DNA from: Polymorphobacter multimanifer
GTDB lineage: Bacteria > Pseudomonadota > Alphaproteobacteria > Sphingomonadales > Sphingomonadaceae
Assembly: GCF_014205635.1 (NCBI RefSeq)
Contig: NZ_JACIIV010000008.1
Span: 62,001 to 126,000, forward strand
Length of the DNA stretch: 64,000 bases
Reading direction: 5' to 3'
How positions within the stretch are numbered: position 1 is the first letter of the stretch; each line of letters opens with the position of its first letter. Shown piece after piece: positions 19,237-28,619 of this stretch. The translations under genes were made by a program, and so were the position numbers. A model generated the notes under the pieces. The model was given only the letters and a program-made list of their open reading frames with translations, was not told the origin of the DNA and made no database searches.

Positions 19237-20064
19237 TTAAGCCGACCAGATCGGCAGATTGAGCCACCAGGTCCACCACTCCGGCCAGCCACGCGACCAG
19301 AAGGGTCCGCTGAGGATGATGCAGATGGCGCTCCAGAAACCGGCATTGAGGGCCAGCAACAGGCCGACGCGGTGGATGCCGAGCGTGCCGACCGAATAGC
19401 CGATCAGATCGCGGAAGAAGGTATCCTCATATTCCGGTGACTTGACGTCCTCGCCCTTGGCAGGGTTGACCGCCGAGAGCACGAGCGCGCCGTGCAGGCC
19501 GAGCGCCAGAGTGGTGGTGAAGAAGAAGCTCACCGCCAGCATGTGCGCCGGATTGTAGTGGAAGTGGAGATATTGATAGCCGGTGTTGGACACCCAATCG
19601 AGGTGGGGGAAGATCCCGTAGGGGAAGCCCCAGCCCCAGGCGCCCATCAGCACCGGGCGAATGACGACCAGCGACACATAGGCGAAGATGGCGACGCCGA
19701 AGGCGACGGGGACATGATAGCCCATGCCGAGCTTGCGGCAGATTTCCACTTCGCGGAGAGCCCAGCTGCAGAAGGCACCGATCGCGCAGATGGTGACGAT
19801 CTGCCAGAGCCCGCCTTCGCGGAGCGGTGCCAGCGCCAGCCCGTAGCTGATGTCGGGCGGCGCGATGTTGATCAGCCAGGGGTTCCAAGTCGGGCCGATG
19901 GCGGCACCGTACAGGATCAGCGCCGTGCCCAGCGCTGCAAAGAAGATCGTCGTCACCCCGAAGAAGCCCACGTAAAATGGGCCCACCCAGAAATCGAAGA
20001 GGTCACCGCCGATCAGCGTGCCTCCGCGGACGCGATATTTCCGTTCGAAACTCAACAGCGCCAT
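19237..20064 (-). CDS. pufL: Photosynthetic reaction centre L subunit
   Basis: The protein has 275 residues, matching the family length, and begins [20 protein letters not shown]. Five membrane helices are seen. Conserved parts include FGIFPHLDW-type loop residues ([17 protein letters not shown]), [12 protein letters not shown] with the special-pair histidine, LHGALVLSA and the iron/quinone-side [11 protein letters not shown]. It binds the L-branch cofactors of the reaction centre in the inner membrane. A 140-base spacer with a strong hairpin separates it from pufA. Confidence 0.98.
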   Translation of the reverse strand: MALLSFERKYRVRGGTLIGGDLFDFWVGPFYVGFFGVTTIFFAALGTALILYGAAIGPTWNPWLINIAPPDISYGLALAPLREGGLWQIVTICAIGAFCSWALREVEICRKLGMGYHVPVAFGVAIFAYVSLVVIRPVLMGAWGWGFPYGIFPHLDWVSNTGYQYLHFHYNPAHMLAVSFFFTTTLALGLHGALVLSAVNPAKGEDVKSPEYEDTFFRDLIGYSVGTLGIHRVGLLLALNAGFWSAICIILSGPFWSRGWPEWWTWWLNLPIWSA

Positions 20065-20130
20065 GGGGCACCTCCCTCCGGGCGACCACTCGGAATAGAG
20101 CAGCAGCGCGGGCCTTCAGTCGATGATGCG

Positions 20131-20165
20131 GACGGACGGGAATGGGGTTGCCAGCCCCGTCCGTC
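20131..20165 (-). promoter_or_regulatory. Intercistronic hairpin between pufA and pufL
   Basis: GACGGACGGG (20131-20140) pairs perfectly over 10 bp with CCCGTCCGTC (20156-20165), loop of 15 bases, in the pufA-pufL spacer. In Rhodobacter a hairpin at this place protects pufBA mRNA from 3' decay and so raises light-harvesting protein over reaction-centre protein. The same role is inferred here from position and stability. Confidence 0.8.
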
Positions 20166-20204
20166 GCGCAAGGTCAGTCACTTGGTCTGCACGAAACCGT
20201 GATG

Positions 20205-20390
20205 TCAGGCGTTTGCGCTGACGTCGGTCACAGCCGCCGTGGTGTCCGCCGCCGGGGCGGCACCATCGAGCCAGTTGTAACGCTCGGTGCTGAGCAGGAT
20301 GAAGTGGATCAGGATTGCCAGCGTGAAAAGGAACACGGCCAGCGCAGTCATGATCCGCTGCGGGTTGAAGGTCTGCCAGACTCTCCACAT
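20205..20390 (-). CDS. pufA: Light-harvesting complex 1 alpha chain
   Basis: The peptide has 61 residues and begins MWRVWQTFNPQR, the hallmark of LH1 alpha. One membrane helix holds the bacteriochlorophyll-binding histidine in LAILIHFILLSTERYNWLDG. The ATG at 20390 was chosen over one at 20396 because GGAG then lies seven bases upstream rather than touching the start. The C-terminal tail is Ala/Thr-rich and longer than the minimum. It follows pufB by 11 bases. Confidence 0.96.
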   Translation of the reverse strand: MWRVWQTFNPQRIMTALAVFLFTLAILIHFILLSTERYNWLDGAAPAADTTAAVTDVSANA

Positions 20391-20401
20391 TGTCATTCTC
20401 C

Positions 20402-20629
20402 TTAAATGCGGGGTGAGGCGGCAGCAGCCGACTCAGCCATCTGGGTGCTCTCGATCGAAGCGGTATTCGGCCGTGCTTCACCGAGCCAAGGCCGCCAGGC
20501 CCAGACCAGGAAGTGGGCGATGATCGCCACGAACGTAAAGAACGCCATCGACGCAACGAAGCCCTTGTGGAACTCCTTCGCCTCGGCGTCGGTCAGGTAC
20601 GTGCCCGGACCAATCTTGCTGTCATTCAT
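20402..20629 (-). CDS. pufB: Light-harvesting complex 1 beta chain
   Basis: The peptide has 75 residues. The conserved beta-chain core [18 protein letters not shown] followed by [12 protein letters not shown] contains the bacteriochlorophyll-ligating histidine and the WRPWL interface. A 25-residue Ala/Ser-rich tail follows the core and is longer than in Rhodobacter. The ATG at 20629 is preceded by GGAG. No pufQ-like frame lies between bchZ and pufB: the 127-base gap holds only non-coding sequence. Confidence 0.95.
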   Translation of the reverse strand: MNDSKIGPGTYLTDAEAKEFHKGFVASMAFFTFVAIIAHFLVWAWRPWLGEARPNTASIESTQMAESAAAASPRI

Positions 20630-20756
20630 GCAGTTTTCCTCCAGTCTGTCCGCCAAACGGGGCCACGATGGCCTCGCCCGACCGGCGGCTTTGCGGCGTT
20701 GGAAACCACCGCAAAGGGGTTGATGGCCGAAGTGGCCAAAAGGGTTCGCGCGCGGG

Positions 20757-22208
20757 TCATGCGGCCTGCGCTTCGTAAAGGGTGGCGGCGGCGTGGAGCC
20801 GCTCGAGCGAAACGGTCTTCTCGCCGGCATCGCGCGTGGCGCGCTCGGCGGCATCGCGCAGGCGCTTGGCGGCGGAGATGCGCACCAGCACCGGCTCGCG
20901 ATCGACCATGGCATCGAGCTCGGAGCGGGCATCATCGTCCCAGCCCACGCTTTCGAGCAACTTGGACGGTGTGGCCTCGGCGCGGTCCATCTGCGTGGAG
21001 AGCGGCAGGATGAAGAACAGCGCGTCGAACAGCGCGTTGCAGACCTCCTGGATGAGGTAGGTGGCGCCCGAATAGCCCATGAACGGCGAGCCGGTGTGGC
21101 GCCGGATGGCGGCACCGGGGAAGCTGGCGGGGATGAACACCGAGCGGGAGTTCAGCTCCGCCATGTACATCCGCTCGTTGTAGGAGCCGAACACCATGAG
21201 CGGTGGCTTGGTGGCGATGGCATCGCGCACGGCGGCATTGTCGGGCTTGATGCCGGCGGTGCGCGCGAAGCTGAAGGTGCAGGGCAGGCCCATGTCTTCC
21301 TCGAGGAAGGCACGCAGGCCGCGGGAATAGGTTTCGGTGGCGACGACGGCGAAGCTGGCGGTGCCGAAGAAATCCTGGGTGACCGAGCGCCACAAGTCCC
21401 AGAGCGGCTTGATGGTGGTGTGCTTTTCCTTCTCGATGAAGGGCTCGGGATCGACGCCGGTCAGTTCGCCGAGCTTGCGGAGGAACAGCGTGGTGGAATT
21501 GAGGCCGATCGGCGCCTGCAGATAGGGGCGTTCGAGCGTTTCGCAGAGGTTGCGGCCGAACTCGCGGTACATGCAGACATTGACCTCGGCATCGGCGAGC
21601 TTGCGGACATCGGCGAGGTGGCTGCCGAGCGGAAATACCATGTTGACGTCGCAGCCGATGCCTTCGATGAGGCGGCGGATTTCGGCGAGGTCGGACGCCA
21701 TGTTGAAGGTGCCGTAGATGGGGCCGATGATGTTGACCTTGGGACGCGCACCCTCCTTGCGGGGCTTGATGGGCGGCACTTTCTTGGGCCCATATTGTGT
21801 CCAGAGCCAGGTCATGGCGCGGTCGGCGGCTTGCCACTGGTCTTCATCGATGGTGCGCGGCAGGAAGCGCTGGATGTTGGTGCCTTCGGGGGTGACGCCG
21901 CCGCCGATCATTTCCGCGATCGAGCCGGTGACGACGACCGAGGGCAAGTTGGGATCGAGGGTCTTCCAGGCGCGCTTCATGGCGCCTTCGGTGCCGGTTT
22001 TCGCCAGCTCGTCCTCGCCGAGGCCGGTGACGACGATGGGCAGCTCGTGCGGCGGCAGGCCGTCGGTATAGTGGAGGACCGAGGTGACGGGGAGGTTTTC
22101 GCAGCCGACGGGGCCATCGATGATGACCTGCATGCCCTTGATGGCGCAGAACACGTAAACCGCGCCCCAGTAACCGCCGGCCCGATCATGATCGAGGATG
22201 AGCGTCAT
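20757..22208 (-). CDS. bchZ: Chlorophyllide a reductase subunit Z
   Basis: The protein has 483 residues beginning [18 protein letters not shown]. It is the nitrogenase-like NifK-type subunit that with BchY holds a [4Fe-4S] cluster and the chlorin; the BchXYZ complex reduces ring B of chlorophyllide a on the way to bacteriochlorophyll a. Conserved [10 protein letters not shown] near residue 33 supplies a cluster cysteine. It starts with a four-base overlap with bchY (ATGA) and is followed by pufB after 127 bases, the classical superoperon order. Confidence 0.97.
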   Translation of the reverse strand: MTLILDHDRAGGYWGAVYVFCAIKGMQVIIDGPVGCENLPVTSVLHYTDGLPPHELPIVVTGLGEDELAKTGTEGAMKRAWKTLDPNLPSVVVTGSIAEMIGGGVTPEGTNIQRFLPRTIDEDQWQAADRAMTWLWTQYGPKKVPPIKPRKEGARPKVNIIGPIYGTFNMASDLAEIRRLIEGIGCDVNMVFPLGSHLADVRKLADAEVNVCMYREFGRNLCETLERPYLQAPIGLNSTTLFLRKLGELTGVDPEPFIEKEKHTTIKPLWDLWRSVTQDFFGTASFAVVATETYSRGLRAFLEEDMGLPCTFSFARTAGIKPDNAAVRDAIATKPPLMVFGSYNERMYMAELNSRSVFIPASFPGAAIRRHTGSPFMGYSGATYLIQEVCNALFDALFFILPLSTQMDRAEATPSKLLESVGWDDDARSELDAMVDREPVLVRISAAKRLRDAAERATRDAGEKTVSLERLHAAATLYEAQAA

Positions 22209-23713
22209 GAGCCGATCGCCTCCTGATCCTTGGCGGCGGCGAACTGCTTGGCGGCGAACTTCTTCTTGAATTCGGGCCGGTCCTTCGGCGTATCTTCCCA
22301 GATGCCGGCGGTATAGCCTTCGCCGACGCCCTCGAAGAATGCGTGCATCTTGTCGAAACGGGCCTTGTTGGCGAGCGCGCCGCCGATGACCTGGGCGAGG
22401 CTGCCGGCACCGGCGGGGCCCATCAGCGGGCGGGCGGAGATGAGGTTGGTGAAGTAGAGTGCCGGGGTGGCGTGCTGCTTGGCGTGCTGGACGACGGGCG
22501 TGGTGCCGATGGCGAGATCGGGCTTGTATTCATCGACCGCGGCAATGTCCTGCTCGAGGCTGGCGCGATACTGGATGCGGGTGCCCTTGGCCTCGAGCCA
22601 TTCGCGATCGGGGTCCGACCAGCGGGTGCGGGGGGCGGCGGTGCCGACATAGGGGACATCCGCACCGCTTTCGATGAGCAGGCGGGCGACGAGAAGCTCC
22701 GAGCCTTCATAGCCCGAGACGGTGATGCGGCCCCTGATCGGCTTGCCGGCGAGCGCTGCGGCGATGGCGGGGAGGAATTTGTTGTGGGCGGCGGCGATCT
22801 TGTCTGCCGGGATGCCACAGGCTTCGCCGATGGCGGTGAGCCAGGCGGCGGTGCCATCGCGGCCGACGGGAGCCGAGCCGACGACCTTGCGGCCTGCGGC
22901 TTCGAACTCGCGGACCGAGGCGGTGTAGAAGGGATGGATGGCAGCGACGGCGGCGCAATCGAGCGCGGCATAGAGCTCGCGCCATTCGCGGGTGGGGACG
23001 ACAGGACCGGCAGCGAGGCCCATCGGCTCGAGCATCATCGAGATGCCGACCGGATCGGCGGGGAACATCTCGCCGAGCAGCGTGATCGTCGGCTTGTCGG
23101 GGCGCACGGCGGGTGCAGCGACCGGGCCTGCCATCACTTCCTTGCGGGCGTAATTGAGCATGGCGCCGGCCAGCACATCCTTGGCTTCGGCATGGGTGGG
23201 AATGCCGAAGCCCGGCACGTCGATGCCGATGATGCGGACACCGTTGATCACGTCCGGGAGCAGCTGCAGCGGCACGCCCGAGGCGGTGGGGACGCAGAGG
23301 TTGGTGATGACGATGGTATCGTAGAGGGCGGGATCGGCCATGTCGTGCACGGCTTCGCGGATATCCTCGAACAGCTTGCCGGTGACGAGCGATTCCGAAT
23401 TGAACGGCACATAGCCGACGCTGCGGCGCGCACCATAGAAGTGCGAGGTGAAGGTGAGGCCATAGACGCAGCAGGCCGAGCCCGAGAGGATGGTGGCGGT
23501 GCGGCGCATGCGCAGGCCGACCCGCAGCGACCCGAACGCCGGGCACATCGATTGCGGCTGGTCGTGCGGGCCCTTGGGATAATCAGCGGCGTAGCGATCG
23601 AGCACTTCGGACTTGCCGGCCTTGGCGGCGGCTTCGCGCATCGTGTCGGCGCCGGCGTGGCAGCCTTCGCCTTCCACCGGTGGCGTCGTGACGAGATCGA
23701 GCGATTCAGACAT
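22205..23713 (-). CDS. bchY: Chlorophyllide a reductase subunit Y
   Basis: The protein has 502 residues, starting [12 protein letters not shown]. It is the NifD-type partner of Bch[16 protein letters not shown] near residue 55 and [12 protein letters not shown] near 78 contain the cysteines expected to bind the intersubunit [4Fe-4S] cluster. The start at 23713 overlaps the bchX stop by eight bases (ATGTCTGA), so translation is coupled. Upstream open frame is antisense or bchX shadow. Confidence 0.97.
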   Translation of the reverse strand: MSESLDLVTTPPVEGEGCHAGADTMREAAAKAGKSEVLDRYAADYPKGPHDQPQSMCPAFGSLRVGLRMRRTATILSGSACCVYGLTFTSHFYGARRSVGYVPFNSESLVTGKLFEDIREAVHDMADPALYDTIVITNLCVPTASGVPLQLLPDVINGVRIIGIDVPGFGIPTHAEAKDVLAGAMLNYARKEVMAGPVAAPAVRPDKPTITLLGEMFPADPVGISMMLEPMGLAAGPVVPTREWRELYAALDCAAVAAIHPFYTASVREFEAAGRKVVGSAPVGRDGTAAWLTAIGEACGIPADKIAAAHNKFLPAIAAALAGKPIRGRITVSGYEGSELLVARLLIESGADVPYVGTAAPRTRWSDPDREWLEAKGTRIQYRASLEQDIAAVDEYKPDLAIGTTPVVQHAKQHATPALYFTNLISARPLMGPAGAGSLAQVIGGALANKARFDKMHAFFEGVGEGYTAGIWEDTPKDRPEFKKKFAAKQFAAAKDQEAIGS

Positions 23714-24701
23714 TGTCGTAAACGACCTCGAGCGATGGCTTCGTCTCGAACACGCCACCGCGCATGTCGGCCTGAGTGGCGGGATTGAGGGTGAAGTTGC
23801 CGCCGGTATCCTCGGGCTTGAACAGGGAAAGCAGGCCGTCCTGATCGAGCGGCCGCGGGCGCACGGGGGGTGCGGTTTCGACGTTGGCGGCGAGATCCTC
23901 GAACAGCGGGCCCCATTGGCTCTCGTTGGTGCCAATGATCTGGTAATTGGCGGACTTCTTGCGGATATCGTCGTGCGCCGGGATCGATACGAGGACGGGG
24001 ATGCCGACGGCATCGGCAAAGGCCTGGGCTTCGCCGGTGCCATCATCCTTGTTGATGAGGATGCCGGCGACGCCGACATTGCCGCCCATCTTGCGAAAAT
24101 ACTCGACCGCCTTGCAGACATTGTTTGCGACATAGAGCGACTGCAGGTCGTTGGAAGCGACGACGATGACCTTCTGGCACATGTCCCGCGCGATCGGCAG
24201 GCCGAAACCGCCGCAGACGACATCGCCGAGGAAATCGAGAAGGACGTAGTCGAAGCCCCAGTCGTGAAAGCCGAGCTTTTCGAGCGTCTCGAAGCCGTGG
24301 ATGATGCCGCGACCGCCGCAGCCGCGACCGACCTCGGGGCCGCCCAATTCCATCGCGAAGACGCCATCACGCTGGAAGCAGACGTCCTCGATCTTGAGTT
24401 CCTCGCCGGCGAGCTTCTTGATCGAGGAGGTTTCGATGATCGTGGGGGTGGCCTTGCCGCCGAACAGCAGCGAAGTGGTATCGGACTTGGGATCGCAGCC
24501 GATGAGCAGCACGCGCTTGCCCTGCTGCGCCATCATGTAGCTGAGGTTGGCGAGGGCGAAGCTCTTGCCCGAACCGCCCTTGCCATAGATGGCGATGATC
24601 TGGGTTTCCTTGGTCACCGGGCCGGTGTGGACAGCATCGGGCTCGATATCGGCTTCCGCGCGAAGGGCTGCGGCTTCATCGAGAAGGGCCTGGACACTCA
24701 T
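23706..24701 (-). CDS. bchX: Chlorophyllide a reductase iron protein subunit X
   Basis: The protein has 331 residues. It is the NifH-like ATPase that feeds electrons to BchYZ: P-loop YGKGGSGKS near residue 38, GCDPKSDTT, and the two cluster cysteines in VGRGCGGRG and DVVCGGFG. The ATG at 24701 overlaps the bchC stop by four bases (ATGA). A BchL assignment is rejected because the neighbours are bchC, bchY and bchZ. Confidence 0.97.
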   Translation of the reverse strand: MSVQALLDEAAALRAEADIEPDAVHTGPVTKETQIIAIYGKGGSGKSFALANLSYMMAQQGKRVLLIGCDPKSDTTSLLFGGKATPTIIETSSIKKLAGEELKIEDVCFQRDGVFAMELGGPEVGRGCGGRGIIHGFETLEKLGFHDWGFDYVLLDFLGDVVCGGFGLPIARDMCQKVIVVASNDLQSLYVANNVCKAVEYFRKMGGNVGVAGILINKDDGTGEAQAFADAVGIPVLVSIPAHDDIRKKSANYQIIGTNESQWGPLFEDLAANVETAPPVRPRPLDQDGLLSLFKPEDTGGNFTLNPATQADMRGGVFETKPSLEVVYDNV

Positions 24702-25630
24702 GCGACGTTTCTCCAGTCGAAGACCATTTTCAGGCAGGACGGATTGGTGAAGGCTTGGCCATAGGCGGTGGCGGCATCGTTGGCGGGGACACGGTTGGTG
24801 ACCAGCCCATCGAGCGAAAGGGTGCCGGCATCGACCATGGCGATCACGTCCGCGAGGTCCTGTGGCTGGAACTCGGTGGCGATGCGCATCCGCATTTCGC
24901 GGCGGAAGGCGGGGGCGAAATTGAAGTGCAGTGGCTGGGCGTAGAAGCCGACGAGCACGATCTCGCCGCCGGGCGCCATGCGCATGACCAGCGGATCGAT
25001 GATGTCCGAATCGCCGGAGCAATCGTAGATGCTCTTGTAGTCGCGGCGCTCGTCGGCATCGGCGGTGGTGACCGCATAGCCTTCGGCGCCATCCATGCGC
25101 TCGGGGGCGATCTCCCACACAGTGGGGGACTGGCCCTGGGCGACGGCCATGCGGGCGATGAGCCGGCCGAGGACGCCATGGCCGATGACGAGATCGGGCA
25201 GCGCGCCGCCGACCATCGCGTGGCGGGCAGTGGCGGCAAGCGACAGCAGGACGGCCTGCTCGCCGAGGCCCGAGGGGATGGAGAGCACGCGGTTGGTGCC
25301 GGTGATGAGGGTTTGCGCCGAACCGCCGAACAGGCCGCGCGCGCCGATGAACTTGGACGAGCCGGGAACGAACACCGCTTCTCCGATGCGGCTGCGCGCC
25401 GACTCGCCGGCATCGACGATACGGCCGACGGCCTCATAGCCCGGCACCAGCGGATAACCGAGGCCGGGAAAGACCGGCATGGTGCCGTTATAGAGCAGTT
25501 TTTCGGTGCCCATGGAGATACCGCTGAAATCCACCGAAACAATGACGTCATTGCCTTCGGGAGGCATCATTCCGAGGCGACGGAGAGCGACTTCTCCCGG
25601 TGCCTCAACAACGACTGCCAGTGTTTCCAT
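24698..25630 (-). CDS. bchC: Bacteriochlorophyllide a dehydrogenase
   Basis: The protein has 310 residues of the medium-chain dehydrogenase fold, beginning METLAVVVEAPGEVALRRLG. It oxidises the 3-hydroxyethyl group to the 3-acetyl group of bacteriochlorophyllide a. Visible features are SGISMGTEKLLYNG, PGYEAVGRIVDAG and the dinucleotide-binding VIGHGVLGRLIARM. It is the first gene of the bchCXYZ-puf superoperon; the 221-base space before it contains a degenerate PpsR-type site and must hold its promoter, unless it is read through from crtF. Confidence 0.96.
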   Translation of the reverse strand: METLAVVVEAPGEVALRRLGMMPPEGNDVIVSVDFSGISMGTEKLLYNGTMPVFPGLGYPLVPGYEAVGRIVDAGESARSRIGEAVFVPGSSKFIGARGLFGGSAQTLITGTNRVLSIPSGLGEQAVLLSLAATARHAMVGGALPDLVIGHGVLGRLIARMAVAQGQSPTVWEIAPERMDGAEGYAVTTADADERRDYKSIYDCSGDSDIIDPLVMRMAPGGEIVLVGFYAQPLHFNFAPAFRREMRMRIATEFQPQDLADVIAMVDAGTLSLDGLVTNRVPANDAATAYGQAFTNPSCLKMVFDWRNVA

Positions 25631-25702
25631 GCTTGCTCCCCGGGGAGGCTGCCTGTGTGACGCCTCGCCTTCTGTGCGCCAATTTATCGCATCGAACCGG
25701 GT

Positions 25703-25720
25703 TGTAAAGAGAAGTTGACG
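25703..25720. promoter_or_regulatory. Degenerate PpsR/CrtJ-type box upstream of bchC
   Basis: TGT-N12-ACG, one base off the TGT-N12-ACA consensus, lies 73 bases upstream of the bchC start in the AT-richer part of the crtF-bchC spacer. PpsR-type repressors act on bchC promoters in related phototrophs. The single mismatch makes this only a candidate. Confidence 0.4.
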
Positions 25721-25851
25721 CTTTTTGGGCGCAAAATCTTATTTTGTTGGTGAAACAGCCGGTTATCGGCGTTTGATGCTGCAGTGCAACAAGCCGGCCA
25801 ACGCCCCAGGGTCGGCAAAGGGTGGCTTTGATGCGACGTGCTGCCGCAGGT

Positions 25852-26979
25852 TCATTTGCGTGCGAGCACCATGCGCGTGACCATCGGCAAGGCGGTTTCC
25901 ACCTCGCGAATGTGGTGGAAGCCAACCGATTCGAGCAGGGCGACATAGGCCTTGAAGGTGCGGGGGCGGCCCGAGCCCATCGCCCAGAGATACAGGCCGA
26001 AATAGGCATCGCCCATGGCTTCGGCGCCCTTTGTGCCGGCCATCGGCTCGGCGATGAGCAGCGTGCCGCCGACGGGAAGGGCCGCGTGCACCTTGGCGAG
26101 CAGAGCGGCCACCACGGCGTCGTCGTGATCGTGAAGGATGCGCACCAGCGTGACGAGATCGGCGCCGGTCGGCAGCGGATCATCACGGAAGCTGCCGCCA
26201 TGCGCCTCGACATGCGCGAGGCCGCGCGAATCGAGCACCGCGCGCGCGGCTTCGGCGACGGGTGGGAGGTCGAATAGGGCCAGCGCCAGGCCGGGGTGGC
26301 GCGCCGCCACTTCGGCGAGGAAGGCGCCATGGCCGCCGCCGACATCGAGCAGCTTCCGGTGGCGGCCGAAGTCGTGCGCATCGAGCATCTGCTCGGCAAC
26401 CATCGGCTGCGAGGCTGCCATGAGCGCCGAATAGGCATCGGTTGCGGGATCGGCAGCACTTGCGGGCTCGTCGCGGCCGGCGGCCTCGGCATAGCTCCAG
26501 AAGGCGGCGAGCTTGCCGCCGCCACGGCCGCGGCGCAGCAGCGCCACGGGATCGGCAAGATCGTCGTAGAAGATCTTGTGGTGCTCGATCATGGCCAGCG
26601 CGCCGGCGTTGCCGGCCAGTGCGGCGCCGCGCTGGCCCAGGGTCCAGCGGTCCCCCTCCAGCGGCTCGACCAGATCGATGGCGGCGGCGGCGGCGAGCAG
26701 GCGGGATGCGGCCGGCAGATCGAGTCCGGCCGAGGCGGCGAGGTCGGCAGTGCCGGCGGGGGCGCTGGCCAGCCGCGCGATGATGCCGAGATCGACGGCG
26801 GCGGTGAGGGTCTTGGTGTAGACGAACCCGGTGATGATTCCGAACATCGAGGCGGCATGGCCCTGGGCAACGCGGCGCAGCAGCGGCAGGCGCATCGAGG
26901 TGCGCTGGAATTTGGGGCTCATCAACCAGGCATTGCGCCAGAGCAGGAAGCGCTCGCGAAAAGGGGGTTTTGCGATCAT
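25852..26979 (-). CDS. crtF: Demethylspheroidene/hydroxycarotenoid O-methyltransferase
   Basis: The protein has 375 residues. The C-terminal half is a SAM-dependent methyltransferase of the plant O-methyltransferase type: LLDVGGGHGAFLAEVA near residue 219 is motif I, followed by LFDLPPV and LVRILHDHDD with the catalytic-histidine region. The N-terminal half is the usual dimerisation domain. CrtF methylates the 1-hydroxyl of carotenoids in the spheroidene/spirilloxanthin route. The ATG at 26979 is chosen; a TTG at 27018 would add 13 residues but would place a perfect PpsR box inside the gene. The position next to bchC is the common one in purple bacteria. Confidence 0.92.
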   Translation of the reverse strand: MIAKPPFRERFLLWRNAWLMSPKFQRTSMRLPLLRRVAQGHAASMFGIITGFVYTKTLTAAVDLGIIARLASAPAGTADLAASAGLDLPAASRLLAAAAAIDLVEPLEGDRWTLGQRGAALAGNAGALAMIEHHKIFYDDLADPVALLRRGRGGGKLAAFWSYAEAAGRDEPASAADPATDAYSALMAASQPMVAEQMLDAHDFGRHRKLLDVGGGHGAFLAEVAARHPGLALALFDLPPVAEAARAVLDSRGLAHVEAHGGSFRDDPLPTGADLVTLVRILHDHDDAVVAALLAKVHAALPVGGTLLIAEPMAGTKGAEAMGDAYFGLYLWAMGSGRPRTFKAYVALLESVGFHHIREVETALPMVTRMVLARK

Positions 26980-26981
26980 CT

Positions 26982-26999
26982 TGTCATCTTCTCTGGACA
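26982..26999. promoter_or_regulatory. Perfect PpsR/CrtJ-type box between crtF and crtD
   Basis: TGT-CATCTTCTCTGG-ACA matches TGT-N12-ACA exactly. It lies in the 83-base divergent spacer, two bases before the crtF ATG and 63 bases before the crtD start. On the crtF side a TTGACC hexamer (27018-27013) would put a -10 region within the box. Binding there could block both promoters under oxygen. Confidence 0.65.
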
Positions 27000-27062
27000 G
27001 TGGGATGGGGGCGGTCAATCATCCGCAAAAGCCGGATCGGCAGAAACCGGGGAGCTTGGGTC

Positions 27063-28619
27063 TTGGGGCGGGACGCGCCTGTGGTCATTATCGGCGCCGG
27101 CATGGGCGGGCTGTGTGCGGCGGCGCGGCTGGCCGCACGCGGTGTGCCGGTGACGGTGATCGAACGGATGGCGACCCCCGGCGGCAAGCTGCGCACGGTG
27201 GATTGTGGCGGCGTGGCGGTGGACGCGGGGCCGACGGTGTTCACAGCCAGGCCGATCTTCGAGGCGCTGTTCGAGGATTGCGGCGAGCGTCTTGATGACC
27301 ATCTGCAACTGGTGAGCACCGAACGGCTGGCGCGGCACGGCTGGCGCGACGGCAGCCGGCTCGACCTGTGGCACGATGCGGCGCGATCGCGCGACGCGGT
27401 GGCTGTGTTTGCCGGGGCGAGCGAGGCGCGTGGCTGGGACGGGTTCCAGGCCGAGGCGAAGCGGATCTGGGACGCGCTGGAGACGCGCTTCATGGAGGCG
27501 CCGGCGACATCGCCGATCGGGCTGGCGGCGCGCTTCGGGCTGGCGGGGATGCCCGAGATGCTGGCGATCAATCCGTTCCAGACGCTGTGGAAGGCGCTCG
27601 GCAAGCATTTCCGCGATCCGCGACTGCAGCAGCTCTATGGGCGCTATGCCACCTATTGCGGCGCTTCGCCCTATGAGGCGACGGCGACGCTGATGCTGAT
27701 CGCGCATCTGGAAGCGCGCGGCGTGTGGCTGGTCGAAGGCGGGATGCACAAGCTTGCCGAGGCGGTGGCGGCGCTTGCGGCGCGGCATGGCGCGCGGTTT
27801 CGCTACAATGCGCATGTCGAGGCGATCCGGGTGGATGGCGGGCGCGCCACCGGCGTGGTGCTGGCGGGGGGCGAAGTGATCGAGGCGGGCGATGTGCTGG
27901 CCAATTGCGATGTGTCGGCGCTGGCCGATGGCCGTTTCGGGGCGGCAGCCTCGCGCGCCTTGCAGGGGGTGAAGCCCAGCGACCGGTCGCTCTCGGGCTT
28001 TGTGCTGATGCTGACGGGGCGGGCACAGGGGTTCGAGCTCGACCGGCACAATGTGTTCTTTTCCGATGATTATGCGCGGGAGTTTCGCGAGATCTTCGGG
28101 CAGAAGCGACTGCCTTCGGCGCCGAGTGTGTATGTTTGCGCGCAGGACCGGGGGGCAGGCGGCTCGCCGCCGGACCTCGAACGCTTTCAATTGATCATCA
28201 ATGCCCCGGCCACGGGTGATGGCCGCAGCCCCGGACAAGAGGAGATGGATGCATGTCGGACCGCGACCTTCGAGGGCCTCAGCCGCTGCGGGTTGAGCCT
28301 GACGCCGCAGGACCTGGTGCAGGTGGACCCGAAGATGTTCGAGGCGCTTTTCCCTTCGAGCGGTGGGGCCCTTTATGGTCGGGCCTCGCACGGGTGGCAG
28401 GCCAGCTTCCGCCGGCCGGGAAGCCGCACGCGGTTGAAGGGGCTTTGGGTGGCGGGCGGATCGGCGCATCCGGGGGCGGGCGTGCCGATGGCGGCCTTGT
28501 CCGGCCGCTTGGCGAGCGATGCGATCCTTTTGGCCCGCGCTTCGACCAGGACGTGGAGCCCGGGGGCTACCGCTGGTGGTATCTCGACGCCGAATCCGAC
28601 GACGGCCAGTTCGGGCTGA
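27063..28619 (+). CDS. crtD: 1-hydroxycarotenoid 3,4-desaturase
   Basis: The protein has 518 residues of the CrtI-type phytoene desaturase family. It begins (L)GRDAPVVIIGAGMGGLCAA with the FAD-binding dinucleotide fold and ends with the family signature LWVAGGSAHPGAGVPMAALSG. Because crtC and crtF flank it, the 3,4-desaturase CrtD is preferred over phytoene desaturase CrtI. The TTG at 27063 is chosen since GGGGAG lies eight bases upstream and the FAD motif then falls at the proper distance; no ATG fits. The last 23 codons run into the crtC reading frame region and may be a stop-codon-shift extension, being unlike the family. Confidence 0.88.
   Translation: MGRDAPVVIIGAGMGGLCAAARLAARGVPVTVIERMATPGGKLRTVDCGGVAVDAGPTVFTARPIFEALFEDCGERLDDHLQLVSTERLARHGWRDGSRLDLWHDAARSRDAVAVFAGASEARGWDGFQAEAKRIWDALETRFMEAPATSPIGLAARFGLAGMPEMLAINPFQTLWKALGKHFRDPRLQQLYGRYATYCGASPYEATATLMLIAHLEARGVWLVEGGMHKLAEAVAALAARHGARFRYNAHVEAIRVDGGRATGVVLAGGEVIEAGDVLANCDVSALADGRFGAAASRALQGVKPSDRSLSGFVLMLTGRAQGFELDRHNVFFSDDYAREFREIFGQKRLPSAPSVYVCAQDRGAGGSPPDLERFQLIINAPATGDGRSPGQEEMDACRTATFEGLSRCGLSLTPQDLVQVDPKMFEALFPSSGGALYGRASHGWQASFRRPGSRTRLKGLWVAGGSAHPGAGVPMAALSGRLASDAILLARASTRTWSPGATAGGISTPNPTTASSG

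Noticed and set aside
20630-20756. pufQ between bchZ and pufB
   Set aside because: No frame of suitable length or hydrophobic pattern is present on the minus strand.
28253-28552. Upstream 100 codons as part of crtC
   Set aside because: The same bases encode the conserved C-terminal part of CrtD in another frame; no CrtC-like residues are found before about 28530.
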